DNA of 64,000 bases from Pseudomonas fildesensis. GTDB taxonomy: Bacteria > Pseudomonadota > Gammaproteobacteria > Pseudomonadales > Pseudomonadaceae. The translations under genes and the position numbers were made by a program. Location of the stretch: NCBI RefSeq assembly GCF_001050345.1, contig NZ_LFMW01000001.1, positions 372,001-436,000 of the forward strand, read 5' to 3'. Under the pieces are notes generated by a model that did no database searches, was not told the origin of the DNA, and saw nothing but the letters and a program-made list of their open reading frames with translations. Of this stretch, positions 47,991-57,492 are shown piece by piece (within the stretch, counting starts at the first letter, position 1; each line of letters starts with the position of its first letter).

Positions 47991-50582
47991 ATGTCATCGC
48001 GTAAATTTGGACTCAACCTGGTGGTGGTGCTGGCAATTGCCGCGCTGTTCACCGGCTTCTGGGCGCTGATCAACCGCCCGGTCACCGCCCCCAACTGGCC
48101 AGAACAGATCTCCGGGTTTTCCTACTCGCCGTTCCAGCAGGGCCAGTACCCGCAGAAAGACCAGTACCCGACCGACGACCAGATGCGTCAGGACCTTGCG
48201 ATCATGAGCAAGCTGACGGACAACATCCGGACCTACTCGGTCGACGGCACCCTGGGCGACATTCCCAAGCTGGCGGAAGAGTTCGGCCTGCGTGTGACGC
48301 TGGGGATCTGGATCAGCCCGGACCTGGAGCGCAATGAGCGCGAAGTCCAGCGCGCCATCGAAATCGCCAACAGCTCGCGCAGCGTCGTGCGTGTGGTGGT
48401 GGGTAACGAAGCGCTGTTCCGTGAGGAAATCACCCCTGAAGCGCTGATCGTACTGCTGGACCGCGTACGCTCCGCCGTGAAAGTGCCGGTGACCACCTCC
48501 GAGCAATGGCACATCTGGGAAAAGAACCCGCAACTGGCCAAGCACGTCGACTTGATCGCCGCGCACATCCTGCCGTTCTGGGAATATATCCCGATGGACA
48601 AGGCTGGCCAGTACGTACTCGACCGCGCCAGGGATCTGAAGAAGGCCTTCCCGAAAAAGCCGCTGCTGCTCTCGGAAGTTGGCTGGCCGAGTAACGGACG
48701 CATGCGCGGTGGTAATGAATCTTCTCCTGCAGACCAGGCGATTTACCTACGCACACTGGTCAACAAGCTCAATCGTCAAGGCTACAACTACTTCGTGATT
48801 GAGGCCTTCGACCAGCCATGGAAAGTCAGCGACGAAGGCTCGGCGGGCGCTTATTGGGGCGTGTTCAACGCCGCGCGCCAGCAGAAATTCAACTTTGAAG
48901 GCCCAGTGGTCGCGATCCCGCAATGGCGCGTGCTGGCCATCGGTTCGGTGGTGCTCGCGCTGCTGTCTCTGACCCTGCTGATGATCGACGGCTCGGCCCT
49001 GCGCCAGCGTGGCCGTACGTTCCTGACCTTTATCGCGTTCCTGTGCGGGTCGGTGCTGGTTTGGATCGGCTACGACTACAGCCAGCAATACAGCACCTGG
49101 TTCAGTTTGACGGTTGGATTCCTGTTGGCACTCGGCGCCCTCGGCGTGTTTATCGTGTTGCTCACCGAAGCCCACGAATTGGCGGAAGCGGTGTGGACCC
49201 ACAAACGTCGGCGTGAATTCCTGCCGGTCGAGGGGGATTCGGACTACCGACCGAAAGTGTCGATCCACGTGCCGTGCTACAACGAGCCGCCGGAAATGGT
49301 CAAACAGACCCTCGACGCCCTGGCCGCCCTCGATTACCCGGACTACGAAGTCCTGATCATCGACAACAACACCAAGGACCCGGCGGTGTGGGAACCGGTA
49401 CGCGACTACTGCGAAACCCTCGGCCCGCGCTTCAAGTTCTTCCACGTCTCGCCGTTGGCCGGTTTCAAGGGCGGAGCGCTGAACTACTTGATCCCGCACA
49501 CCGCCAAGGACGCCGAAGTGATCGCGGTGATCGACTCCGACTACTGCGTGTCGCCGAACTGGCTCAAGCACATGGTGCCGCACTTCGCCGACCCGAAAAT
49601 TGCCGTGGTGCAATCGCCGCAGGATTACCGCGACCAGAACGAAAGCACGTTCAAGAAGCTCTGCTACGCGGAATACAAAGGCTTCTTCCACATCGGCATG
49701 GTCACGCGTAACGACCGTGACGCGATCATCCAGCACGGCACCATGACCATGACCCGGCGCTCGGTGCTCGAAGAGCTGGGCTGGGCGGACTGGTGCATCT
49801 GCGAAGATGCCGAGCTGGGCCTGCGGGTATTCGAGAAAGGCCTGTCGGCGGCGTATTACCACAACAGCTACGGCAAAGGCCTGATGCCGGATACCTTTAT
49901 CGACTTCAAGAAACAGCGTTTCCGCTGGGCCTACGGCGCGATTCAGATCATCAAGCGTCATACCGCAAGCCTGCTGCGCGGCAAGGGCACCGAGCTGACC
50001 CGTGGCCAGCGCTACCACTTCCTTGCGGGCTGGTTGCCGTGGGTGGCGGATGGCATGAACATATTCTTCACCGTCGGCGCGCTGCTGTGGTCGGCGGCGA
50101 TGATTATCGTGCCGACGCGGGTTGATCCGCCGCTGCTGATTTTCGCGATCCCGCCGTTGGCATTGTTCGTGTTCAAGGTCGGCAAGATCATCTTCCTCTA
50201 CCGCCGTGCGGTGGGTGTGAACCTGAAGGATGCGTTCTGCGCGGCGCTGGCCGGGTTGGCGTTGTCTCACACCATCGCCAAGGCGGTGCTGTATGGCTTC
50301 TTCACCACCAGTATTCCGTTCTTTCGTACACCGAAAAACGCGGATAACCACGGCTTCTGGGTAGCTATTTCCGAAGCCCGCGAAGAAATGTTCATCATGC
50401 TGCTGTTGTGGGGCGCGGCGCTGGGGATCTACCTGGTGCAGGGCCTGCCGAGCAATGACATACGCTTCTGGGTGGTGATGCTGCTGGTGCAATCGCTGCC
50501 GTATGTGGCGGCGTTGATCATGGCGTTCCTGTCGTCGTTGCCTAAACCGGCGCCGAAGGCTGAGCCAGCAACCGCCGTGTAA
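47991..50582 (+). CDS. ndvB: NdvB-like bifunctional beta-1,3-glucan synthase (GH17 + GT2)
   Basis: 863 residues from ATG 47991 (MSSRKFGLNLVVVLAIAAL). Membrane helix at about 8-28. A periplasmic GH17 domain (about 35-310) has the acid/base E140 in VVGNEALFREE and nucleophile E229 in LLLSEVGWPSNG. Several helices follow (about 310-395). The cytosolic GT2 domain has VPCYNEPPEMV, the IDSDYCVSPNWL DxD site, CEDAELGLRVFEKG and KKQRFRWAYGAIQI. More helices follow to the end. It matches P. aeruginosa NdvB, which makes cyclic beta-1,3-glucans in the periplasm that bind aminoglycosides in biofilms. GT2 would polymerise and export glucose chains, and GH17 would branch or cyclise them by transglycosylation. 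The product in this strain is inferred. Confidence 0.9.
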   Translation: MSSRKFGLNLVVVLAIAALFTGFWALINRPVTAPNWPEQISGFSYSPFQQGQYPQKDQYPTDDQMRQDLAIMSKLTDNIRTYSVDGTLGDIPKLAEEFGLRVTLGIWISPDLERNEREVQRAIEIANSSRSVVRVVVGNEALFREEITPEALIVLLDRVRSAVKVPVTTSEQWHIWEKNPQLAKHVDLIAAHILPFWEYIPMDKAGQYVLDRARDLKKAFPKKPLLLSEVGWPSNGRMRGGNESSPADQAIYLRTLVNKLNRQGYNYFVIEAFDQPWKVSDEGSAGAYWGVFNAARQQKFNFEGPVVAIPQWRVLAIGSVVLALLSLTLLMIDGSALRQRGRTFLTFIAFLCGSVLVWIGYDYSQQYSTWFSLTVGFLLALGALGVFIVLLTEAHELAEAVWTHKRRREFLPVEGDSDYRPKVSIHVPCYNEPPEMVKQTLDALAALDYPDYEVLIIDNNTKDPAVWEPVRDYCETLGPRFKFFHVSPLAGFKGGALNYLIPHTAKDAEVIAVIDSDYCVSPNWLKHMVPHFADPKIAVVQSPQDYRDQNESTFKKLCYAEYKGFFHIGMVTRNDRDAIIQHGTMTMTRRSVLEELGWADWCICEDAELGLRVFEKGLSAAYYHNSYGKGLMPDTFIDFKKQRFRWAYGAIQIIKRHTASLLRGKGTELTRGQRYHFLAGWLPWVADGMNIFFTVGALLWSAAMIIVPTRVDPPLLIFAIPPLALFVFKVGKIIFLYRRAVGVNLKDAFCAALAGLALSHTIAKAVLYGFFTTSIPFFRTPKNADNHGFWVAISEAREEMFIMLLLWGAALGIYLVQGLPSNDIRFWVVMLLVQSLPYVAALIMAFLSSLPKPAPKAEPATAV

Positions 50583-50600
50583 AAACTTGCGCAATGCACT

Positions 50601-50626
50601 AAACGGCGGCCTCTGGCCGCCGTTTT
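50601..50626 (+). terminator. ndvB terminator
   Basis: 11-bp stem AAACGGCGGCC / GGCCGCCGTTT with a 3-nt loop and a fourth T, 18 nt after the ndvB stop. Confidence 0.8.
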
Positions 50627-50669
50627 GCTATAAGATAACGGCCGTTTTGCACGCCTTGCACACATCACC

Positions 50670-50767
50670 GTAGGAGCGAGCTTGCTCGCGAAAATCGTTA
50701 ACGATGACGTGGTCATCCTGAACGCACGCGGTGCCCTTGCGTTTTTCGCGAGCAAGCTCGCTCCTAC
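50670..50767. repeat. REP inverted pair, TAGGAGCGAGCTTGCTCGCG type
   Basis: 25-nt arms at 50670-50694 and 50743-50767 are exact reverse complements. Each arm contains the internal palindrome GCGAGCTTGCTCGC. Lies between ndvB and dapE and ends 40 bp before the dapE ATG. The dapE frame is open through it, but no start signal is present there. Confidence 0.92.
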
Positions 50768-50807
50768 AGTCATTAGAACGTCGCTGCCTCGATTTACGGA
50801 GTTTCCC

Positions 50808-51959
50808 ATGACGGCCCATGCCGACCTTTCGCCGACCCTTCAACTTGCCATCGACCTGATCCGTCGCCCCTCCGTGACGCCGATCGACGCCGATTGCCAG
50901 AAGCTGATGATGCAGCGCCTGGGCGACGCCGGTTTTGCGCTTGAGCCGATGCGTATCGAAGACGTGGACAACTTCTGGGCCACCCATGGCAAGCACGAAG
51001 GCCCGGTGCTGTGCTTTGCCGGCCACACCGACGTGGTCCCGACCGGCCCGGTGCAAGCCTGGCAGAACGACCCGTTCGACGCGCTGATCGACGACAACGG
51101 CATGCTCTGCGGCCGTGGCGCAGCAGACATGAAAGGCAGCCTGGCGGCGATGCTGGTGGCGGCGGAGCGTTTTGTCACCGACTACCCGGACCACAAGGGT
51201 TCGGTCGCCTTCCTGATCACCAGCGATGAAGAAGGCCCGGCGCACCACGGCACCAAGGCCGTGATCGAGCGCCTCGCGGCGCGCAAGGAGCGCCTGGACT
51301 GGTGCATCGTCGGCGAACCGTCGAGCACCACATTGGTGGGCGACGTGGTCAAGAACGGCCGTCGCGGTTCGCTCGGCGCCACCCTGACCGTGCGCGGTGT
51401 ACAAGGCCATGTGGCTTACCCGCACCTGGCGAAAAACCCGATCCACCTGGCCGCTCCGGCGCTGGCTGAACTGGCCGCCGAGCATTGGGACGACGGCAAC
51501 ACCTTCTTCCCGCCGACCAGCTTCCAGATTTCCAACCTCAATTCCGGTACCGGCGCCACCAACGTGATCCCCGGCGACCTGACGGCGGTGTTCAACTTCC
51601 GTTTCTCTACCGAATCCACCGTTGAAAGCCTGCAACAACGGGTCGCGGCGATTCTCGACAAGCATGGCCTGGACTGGCACGTGGAGTGGGCGCTGTCGGG
51701 CCTGCCGTTCCTGACCGAGCCGGGCGCGCTGCTCGATGCGGTGTCCGCCAGCATCAAGACGATCACCGGGCGTCAGACCAAGGCGTCGACCAGCGGCGGA
51801 ACGTCCGACGGGCGCTTTATCGCGACGCTTGGCACTCAAGTAGTCGAACTGGGCCCGGTCAACGCGACGATCCATCAGGTCAACGAGCGCATTCTGGCCA
51901 GCGACCTCGATGTGCTGACCGAAATCTATTACCAGACCCTGATCAAGTTGCTCGCCTGA
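50808..51959 (+). CDS. dapE: Succinyl-diaminopimelate desuccinylase
   Basis: Di-zinc M20 peptidase that gives LL-diaminopimelate. 383 residues from ATG 50808 ([25 protein letters not shown]). Metal sites: [39 protein letters not shown], and a late His in the [10 protein letters not shown] block. The dimerisation domain is inserted in the middle. Upstream frame extension runs through the REP pair and is rejected. Its stop shares one base with the rlmA start (TGATG). The order ndvB-dapE-rlmA is that of PAO1. Confidence 0.97.
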   Translation: MTAHADLSPTLQLAIDLIRRPSVTPIDADCQKLMMQRLGDAGFALEPMRIEDVDNFWATHGKHEGPVLCFAGHTDVVPTGPVQAWQNDPFDALIDDNGMLCGRGAADMKGSLAAMLVAAERFVTDYPDHKGSVAFLITSDEEGPAHHGTKAVIERLAARKERLDWCIVGEPSSTTLVGDVVKNGRRGSLGATLTVRGVQGHVAYPHLAKNPIHLAAPALAELAAEHWDDGNTFFPPTSFQISNLNSGTGATNVIPGDLTAVFNFRFSTESTVESLQQRVAAILDKHGLDWHVEWALSGLPFLTEPGALLDAVSASIKTITGRQTKASTSGGTSDGRFIATLGTQVVELGPVNATIHQVNERILASDLDVLTEIYYQTLIKLLA

Positions 51960-52768
51960 TGCTCGCGTGCCCCATTTGCAGCGCACCGCTCAACGCGGTC
52001 GATAATGGCGTGGCCTGCCCGGTCGGGCACCGTTTCGACCGCGCGCGCCAGGGTTACCTGAACCTGTTGCCGGTGCAGCACAAAAACAGTCGCGACCCGG
52101 GCGATAACCTGGCCATGGTCGAAGCGCGCCGCGACTTCCTCAACGCCGGGCATTACGCCCCGGTGGCCAAGCGCCTGGCCGAACTGGCCGCCGAACGTGC
52201 GCCGCAGCGCTGGGTGGACATCGGTTGTGGCGAGGGTTACTACACCGCACAGATCGCCGACGCCCTGCCCCATGCCGATGGCTATGCCCTGGATATCTCC
52301 AGGGAAGCGGTCAAGCGTGCGTGCAAGCGCAACCCGGCGCTGACCTGGTTGATCGCCAGCATGGCTCGCGTGCCGTTGGCCGATGCCAGCTGCCAGTTCC
52401 TCGCCAGTGTGTTCAGCCCGCTGGACTGGCAAGAGGCCAAGCGCCTGCTCAGCCCTGGCGGCGGCTTGATGAAGGTCGGCCCGACCAGCGGCCACCTGAT
52501 GGAACTGCGCGAGCGCCTGTACGACGAAGTGCGCGAGTACACCGACGACAAACACCTGGCCCTGGTGCCGGACGGCATGAGCCTTGCGCACAGCGAAAAC
52601 CTCGAGTTCACGCTGAGCCTGGGCGAACCCAAGGACCGCGCCAACCTGCTGGCCATGACGCCCCACGGCTGGCGCGCCAGTGCCGAGCGCCGCGCCGAAG
52701 TGATCGAGGCCGCCGAGCCGCTGTTGGTCACTGTGTCGATGCGCTACGACTATTTCGTGCTTCAATAA
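51959..52768 (+). CDS. rlmA: 23S rRNA (guanine745-N1)-methyltransferase
   Basis: SAM-dependent methylation of G745 in 23S rRNA hairpin 35. 269 residues. The N-terminal zinc finger has the pattern CPICSAPL...CPVGHRFD. The Rossmann domain starts with WVDIGCGEGYYTAQI. ATG at 51959 overlaps the dapE stop by one base, so translation is coupled. Family members that act at G748 (RlmAII) look similar; the assignment to G745 is by gammaproteobacterial precedent. Confidence 0.92.
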   Translation: MLACPICSAPLNAVDNGVACPVGHRFDRARQGYLNLLPVQHKNSRDPGDNLAMVEARRDFLNAGHYAPVAKRLAELAAERAPQRWVDIGCGEGYYTAQIADALPHADGYALDISREAVKRACKRNPALTWLIASMARVPLADASCQFLASVFSPLDWQEAKRLLSPGGGLMKVGPTSGHLMELRERLYDEVREYTDDKHLALVPDGMSLAHSENLEFTLSLGEPKDRANLLAMTPHGWRASAERRAEVIEAAEPLLVTVSMRYDYFVLQ

Positions 52769-52839
52769 CCGACTTTTCGGGCACTACGCCTACCTAGAAT
52801 CCGCGAATGGATTTTCGAATCCCGCAACGAGGAACATCC

Positions 52840-53217
52840 ATGCGCCAACCTGATATCGAGATTTACCTCAAAGACGCCGACGTCGACCACAAGGCCATCG
52901 CTGCCTGGCTGGGCGCTGCCCTGGGCGCATGCTCCGACTGGGTCCAGCGCGGCCAGACCTACAAGTGCAAGGCCGGAACCGTACCAGTGACCTGGCTGCC
53001 GAAAGCCGTAGGCAAATGGAACAGCCTGCACCTGGACAGTGATAACACCCCGTGGGAAGACGACATCGCCTGCGCCCGCGCCGCGTTTGCCGCGCTGAAC
53101 GTCGAAGTGCGTTGCGCGCCGGGTAGCTGGGTTGAAGAGGAAGGTGAAGAAAGCGCTGATCGTTGGATGCGCATCAGCGTCGATGGTGAAGAAGAGATCA
53201 CCTGGAAAACTGCCTGA
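52840..53217 (+). CDS. Small conserved protein of unknown function (PA1160-like)
   Basis: 125 residues, acidic, no signal peptide and no membrane segment. ATG 52840 has GAGGAA upstream; an earlier in-frame ATG at 52807 lacks this. Trp and Asp are frequent (WLGAALGACSDW, WNSLHLDSDNTPWEDD, WVEEEGEESADRWMR). Not a domain I recognise. PAO1 appears to have a relative at the same place between rrmA and a cold-shock gene. It lies 71 bp after rlmA and before a REP pair. Function cannot be inferred. Confidence 0.75.
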   Translation: MRQPDIEIYLKDADVDHKAIAAWLGAALGACSDWVQRGQTYKCKAGTVPVTWLPKAVGKWNSLHLDSDNTPWEDDIACARAAFAALNVEVRCAPGSWVEEEGEESADRWMRISVDGEEEITWKTA

Positions 53218-53239
53218 CCCTGATTTGTGAACCCAATAT

Positions 53240-53334
53240 AAATGTGGGAGGGGGCTTGCTCCCGATAGCGGTGGATCAGCCATGTATTCAGTGACTGACA
53301 CTCAGCAATCGGGAACAAGCCCCCTCCCACATTT
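53240..53334. repeat. REP inverted pair, GTGGGAGGGGGCTTGCTCCCGAT type
   Basis: 27-nt arms at 53240-53266 and 53308-53334, reverse complements except for one base. Lies in the convergent gap between the small conserved gene and the second cold-shock gene. Confidence 0.9.
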
Positions 53335-53360
53335 GTTCAGCGGTGAAGCAAATATCTGGC

Positions 53361-53570
53361 TTACAAGCCCACCACATCCTCTGCCTGCAACCCCTTCTCG
53401 CCGGTCACCACGGCGTATTCCACCTGCTGGCCCTCGGCCAACGAACGGTGGCCGTCACCGCGAATGGCGCGGTAGTGCACAAACACATCCTTGCCGTCTT
53501 CACGCTGAATAAAGCCATAGCCTTTTGCATCGTTGAACCACTTCACATTGCCGGTTTCGCGCGTTGCCAT
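53361..53570 (-). CDS. Cold-shock domain protein, second copy
   Basis: 69-residue single cold-shock domain with RNP1 KGYGFI (16-21) and RNP2 DVFVHY (28-33). GGGAG lies before the ATG. It differs from the protein at 924-1133 in about half of its residues, so it is a separate paralogue and not a recent duplicate. Divergent from plsB over 181 bp that must hold both promoters. No clear own terminator besides the REP pair downstream. Confidence 0.92.
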   Translation of the reverse strand: MATRETGNVKWFNDAKGYGFIQREDGKDVFVHYRAIRGDGHRSLAEGQQVEYAVVTGEKGLQAEDVVGL

Positions 53571-53751
53571 CTGTTTGCTCCCACTTATGTTTTTATTGTT
53601 GAGTCAGTCGCATTGAACTGCCGAGTATAAGACAGGCTCAAAAACGTTCAACTCAAGTTTACTTCGCTGCTTTTTTGCCGATTTTCGGCGAATACGGCAC
53701 ACTACCCACCCGAGCGCCTGCTCGGTTTTTTCCACTTGAAGCAGCACACCT

Positions 53752-56286
53752 ATGACCCGCTCCCCGTTCCGCCGTCTGGTATTTGGCACCTTGCGCCGAC
53801 TGTTGTACCTCTGGGTTCGCTCGGAGACGATCAACCAGTCGTCCCTAACCCTTAACCTCGACCGCAGCCGGCCGGTGTTCTACGTCCTGCAATCGCCCTC
53901 CCTCACCGAACTGGCCGTGGTCGATACCGAGTGCACCAAGGCCGGCCTGCCGCGCCCGGTGCTGCCGGTATCGGTCGGCCCGTTGCTGGAGCCCGCGGCG
54001 TTCTTCTACCTGACGCCTGCGCCGGACTGGCTCGGCCGCCAGGACAAGCGTGGTGCACCGCCGACCCTGACCCGCCTGGTCAACACTCTCACCGAACACG
54101 CCGAAGAGAATGCACAAATCATTCCGGTCAGCGTGTTCTGGGGACAATCCCCCGAGAGCGAGTCCAGTCCGTGGAAACTGTTGTTTGCCGACAGCTGGGC
54201 GGTCACCGGGCGTCTGCGCCGGTTGCTGAGCATCCTGATCCTCGGCCGCAAGACCCGTGTGCAATTCTCTGCGCCAATCAACCTGCGTGAATTGATCGAG
54301 CACAATAAAGGTCACGAACGCACCGTGCGCATGGCGCAGCGCATCCTGCGTGTGCACTTTCGTAACCTGAAGACCGCCGTGATCGGCCCCGACCTGTCCC
54401 ACCGGCGCAACCTGGTGAAGGGCCTGGTGAACATGCCGCTGGTGCGCCAGGCGATTAGCGAGGAAGCCGAACGCGAGAAGATCTCCCCGGAAAAAGCCAA
54501 GGCCCAGGCCCTGCGCTACGGCAACGAAATCGCCTCGGACTACACCTACACCGCGATCCGCTTTCTGGAAGTGGTGCTGAGCTGGTTCTGGAACAAGATT
54601 TACGACGGGATCAAGGTCAATAACATCGAAGGCGTGCAAAAGGTTGCCCAAGGCTACGAGGTGATCTACGTGCCGTGCCACCGCAGCCATATCGACTACC
54701 TGTTGCTGTCCTACCTGCTGTTCAAGAATGGCCTGACCCCGCCGCACATCGCCGCCGGCATCAACCTGAACATGCCGGTGATCGGCAGCCTGCTGCGCCG
54801 TGGCGGTGCGTTTTTCATGCGCCGCACCTTCAAGGGCAACCCGCTGTACACCTCGGTGTTCAACGAATACCTGCACACCCTGTTCACCAAAGGCTTCCCG
54901 GTGGAGTACTTCGTCGAAGGCGGGCGCTCGCGCACGGGGCGCATGCTGCAACCGAAAACCGGGATGCTGGCGATCACCCTGCGCAGTTTCCTGCGCTCCT
55001 CGCGCATGCCGATTGTGTTCGTACCGGTGTACATCGGCTATGAACGTGTACTCGAAGGCCGTACCTACCTCGGCGAATTGCGCGGCGCCACCAAGAAGAA
55101 AGAATCGATCTTCGATATTTTCAAAGTGGTCGGCGCGCTCAAACAGCGCTTTGGCCAGGTCGCGGTGAACTTCGGCGAGCCGATCAAGCTGGCTGAGTTC
55201 CTCGACGCCGAGCAACCTGGCTGGCGCGCCCAGGAACTGGGGCCGAACTACAAACCGGCCTGGCTCAATGAAACCACCAATCGCCTCAGCGAACAGGTGG
55301 CCCGCCACCTGAACGAGGCGGCAGCGGTGAACCCGGTGAACCTGGTGGCCCTGGCGCTGTTGTCGACCACGCGCCTGGCGCTGGATGAACAGGCCATGGC
55401 GCGCCAGCTCGACCTGTACCTGGCGCTGTTGCGCCGCGTGCCGTACTCGCCGCATACCACCTTGCCCGAAGGCGACGGTGTGGCGCTGATCAAGCACGTC
55501 AAAGACATGGACCTGCTGTCGGAACAGAGCGATGCCCTGGGCAAGATTGTGTACCTGGACGAGCAGAACGCCGTCCTGATGACCTACTACCGCAACAACG
55601 TGCTGCACATCTTCGCCCTGCCGGCGTTGCTGGCGAGCTTCTTCCAGAGCAGCTCGCGGATGAGCCGCGAACAGATCCTGCGCTACACCCACGCGCTCTA
55701 CCCGTACCTGCAATCGGAGCTGTTTATCCGCTGGTCGCTGGAAGAGCTGGACACGGTAGTCGACCAGTGGCTGGAGGCATTTGTCGGACAAGGCCTGCTG
55801 CGCTTCGAAAACAACGTGTACCTGCGCCCGGCGCCAAGTTCGCGGCAATTCGTGCTGCTGACACTGCTGTCCAAAAGCATCGCCCAGACCCTGCAACGCT
55901 TCTACATGGCGATTTCGCTGTTGCTTAACAGCGGCCAGAACAGCATCAGCGCCGAAGAGCTGGAAGACCTGTGCACGATCATGGCCCAGCGCCTGTCGAT
56001 CCTGCATGGCCTCAACGCCCCGGAGTTCTTCGACAAGAGCCTTTTCCGACATTTCATCCAGACGTTGCTGGAGCAAGATGTGCTGCGCCGCGATGAGGCG
56101 GGCAAGTTGAGCTATCACGACCTGCTCGGCGAATTGGCAGAAGGTGCGGCCAAGCGCGTCTTGCCGGCCGATATTCGCCTGTCGATCCGCCAGGTGGCCT
56201 TGCATCGCGTGGACGGTGCGGCCGAGGCGCCCGCCGAACCTGAAGCCCCGAATCCTGAAGCCCTCACCCCTGAAAAAAGCCGCTAG
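53752..56286 (+). CDS. plsB: Glycerol-3-phosphate 1-O-acyltransferase PlsB
   Basis: First acylation of glycerol-3-phosphate in phospholipid synthesis; inner-membrane protein using acyl-ACP or acyl-CoA. 844 residues. Motif I is HRSHID with H310 and D315. Motif II contains [10 protein letters not shown], motif III is [10 protein letters not shown] (387-396), and motif IV is [11 protein letters not shown]. The last 20 residues are a Pro/Glu/Ala-rich tail. Opposite-strand frames over this gene are composition artefacts. Confidence 0.97.
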   Translation: MTRSPFRRLVFGTLRRLLYLWVRSETINQSSLTLNLDRSRPVFYVLQSPSLTELAVVDTECTKAGLPRPVLPVSVGPLLEPAAFFYLTPAPDWLGRQDKRGAPPTLTRLVNTLTEHAEENAQIIPVSVFWGQSPESESSPWKLLFADSWAVTGRLRRLLSILILGRKTRVQFSAPINLRELIEHNKGHERTVRMAQRILRVHFRNLKTAVIGPDLSHRRNLVKGLVNMPLVRQAISEEAEREKISPEKAKAQALRYGNEIASDYTYTAIRFLEVVLSWFWNKIYDGIKVNNIEGVQKVAQGYEVIYVPCHRSHIDYLLLSYLLFKNGLTPPHIAAGINLNMPVIGSLLRRGGAFFMRRTFKGNPLYTSVFNEYLHTLFTKGFPVEYFVEGGRSRTGRMLQPKTGMLAITLRSFLRSSRMPIVFVPVYIGYERVLEGRTYLGELRGATKKKESIFDIFKVVGALKQRFGQVAVNFGEPIKLAEFLDAEQPGWRAQELGPNYKPAWLNETTNRLSEQVARHLNEAAAVNPVNLVALALLSTTRLALDEQAMARQLDLYLALLRRVPYSPHTTLPEGDGVALIKHVKDMDLLSEQSDALGKIVYLDEQNAVLMTYYRNNVLHIFALPALLASFFQSSSRMSREQILRYTHALYPYLQSELFIRWSLEELDTVVDQWLEAFVGQGLLRFENNVYLRPAPSSRQFVLLTLLSKSIAQTLQRFYMAISLLLNSGQNSISAEELEDLCTIMAQRLSILHGLNAPEFFDKSLFRHFIQTLLEQDVLRRDEAGKLSYHDLLGELAEGAAKRVLPADIRLSIRQVALHRVDGAAEAPAEPEAPNPEALTPEKSR

Positions 56287-56295
56287 ATTGAATGA

Positions 56296-56318
56296 GGCGC
56301 CGGATTGATTCCGGCGCC
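56296..56318 (+). terminator. Hairpin after plsB
   Basis: 8-bp stem GGCGCCGG / CCGGCGCC with a 7-nt loop, 10 nt after the plsB stop. No T-run follows. It lies 20 nt before the next ATG, so it may limit read-through or affect the next ribosome site. Confidence 0.5.
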
Positions 56319-56337
56319 GTTGAAAAGGAGCTGCACC

Positions 56338-56739
56338 ATGAAGAAAATCATTCTCCTGGGCCTGACCGCCCTGCTCGGAGCCTGCCAATCCATGAGTCCT
56401 GCCCCCAAGGCCAGCCTCGACGGCGAAGTGTTCTACCTGCAACGCATCGCCCTGCCGCCCGCGGCCACCCTGAGTGTCAGCCTGCAAGACGTGTCCCTGG
56501 CGGATGCCCCCGCCGTGACCCTCGCAGAGCAGAAAGGCCCGATCAAAGGCCAGGTACCGCTGCCGTTTCACCTGAGCTATGACCCGGCCCAGGTCAAACC
56601 GGGCCACAGTTACTCGGTCAGCGCTCGCATCGAACTGGATGGCAAGCTACTGTTCATCACCACCGAACGGCACACTGTGCAGCTCAACGGCCAGGACCCA
56701 CAGCCGCTGCGCCTGCGCGTTGATGCGGTCGCTCACTGA
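56338..56739 (+). CDS. YbaY/YscW-like lipoprotein
   Basis: 133 residues from ATG 56338 with AGGAG upstream. Lipoprotein signal MKKIILLGLTALLGAC with lipid-bearing Cys16. The mature part is a small beta-domain (GEVFYLQRIALPPAATLSVSLQDVSLADAP...PLPFHLSYDPAQVKPGHSYSVSARIELDGKLLFITTE), typical of YbaY-like outer-membrane lipoproteins related to YscW. Role unknown. It may be co-transcribed with plsB upstream and the DUF4197 gene 26 bp downstream. Confidence 0.85.
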   Translation: MKKIILLGLTALLGACQSMSPAPKASLDGEVFYLQRIALPPAATLSVSLQDVSLADAPAVTLAEQKGPIKGQVPLPFHLSYDPAQVKPGHSYSVSARIELDGKLLFITTERHTVQLNGQDPQPLRLRVDAVAH

Positions 56740-56765
56740 TTTCACCCCTACTCAAGGAAGCGCCC

Positions 56766-57455
56766 ATGCTCCGTAACTCCCTTCGCCTCACTGCCCTGTG
56801 TGCCGGCCTGCTGCTCGGCGCCAACGCCATGGCCCTGGACCTTGGCAGCCTGTCCCAAAATGATGCCAGCGGCGGCCTCAAGGACGCTTTGACACAAGGT
56901 GCACAGATCGCCGTGAAACAACTGGGCGTGCCCGGTGGTTTCAGCAACAACCCCGAAGTGAAGATCGGCCTGCCGGGCAAGCTGGGCAAAGTCGCCGACA
57001 AGCTGAAAATGTTTGGCATGGGTGACCAGGTCACGCAGCTGGAAACCAGCATGAACAAGGCCGCTGAAACCGCCGTCACCCAGGCCCAGCCGATCCTCGT
57101 CAACGCCGTCAAAAACATGAGCATCACCGACGCCAAGGGCATTCTCAGCGGCGGCCAGGACTCGGCCACCCAATACCTGAACAAAAGCAGCCGCGAACAA
57201 ATCCGCGCCAAGTTCCTGCCCATCGTCAAGGCCGCCACCGACAAGGTCGGCGTGGCCCAGCAGTACAATGCGCTCGCCGGCAAGGCTGCGGCGTTTGGCG
57301 CGGTCGATGCCAAAAGTGCCAATGTCGAAAACTACGTGACCGAGCAGGCGCTCGACGGGTTGTTCAAGATGATTGCGCAGCAGGAAGAGACGATTCGCAA
57401 GAACCCGGCAGCGGCGGCTACCAGTTTGGCGAAGAAGGTGTTTGGCGCGTTGTAA
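56766..57455 (+). CDS. DUF4197 exported protein
   Basis: 229 residues. Signal peptide at about 1-23 (LRLTALCAGLLLGANAMA). The mature protein is mostly helical, with GGLKDALTQGAQIAVKQLG near the start and DALxxLF-type ending (EQALDGLFKMIAQQEETIRKNPAAAATSLAKKVFG). This matches the widespread, uncharacterised DUF4197 family of periplasmic or outer-membrane-linked proteins. It lies 26 bp after the YbaY-like gene, so the two exported proteins are probably expressed together. Confidence 0.85.
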   Translation: MLRNSLRLTALCAGLLLGANAMALDLGSLSQNDASGGLKDALTQGAQIAVKQLGVPGGFSNNPEVKIGLPGKLGKVADKLKMFGMGDQVTQLETSMNKAAETAVTQAQPILVNAVKNMSITDAKGILSGGQDSATQYLNKSSREQIRAKFLPIVKAATDKVGVAQQYNALAGKAAAFGAVDAKSANVENYVTEQALDGLFKMIAQQEETIRKNPAAAATSLAKKVFGAL

Positions 57456-57464
57456 AAACACGAA

Positions 57465-57492
57465 AGTCCGTTCCCTCATCCGGGAACGGACT
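57465..57492. terminator. Convergent terminator hairpin (DUF4197 / LysE)
   Basis: 11-bp stem AGTCCGTTCCC / GGGAACGGACT with a 6-nt loop, 10 nt after the DUF4197 stop and touching the stop of the convergent LysE gene. On the minus strand TTCGTGTTTT follows, so it may serve both. Confidence 0.65.

Noticed and set aside
48747..50594. 615-codon open frame opposite ndvB
   Set aside because: Antisense shadow; the GH17 and GT2 motifs on the plus strand settle the coding strand.
50670..50767. Repeat pair as a minimal CRISPR or attachment site
   Set aside because: Inverted rather than direct, with internal REP palindromes; no spacers, cas genes or integrase.
53845..56607. 920-codon open frame opposite plsB
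   Set aside because: Antisense shadow of plsB and the next gene, low-complexity His/Gln/Arg composition, no ribosome site.
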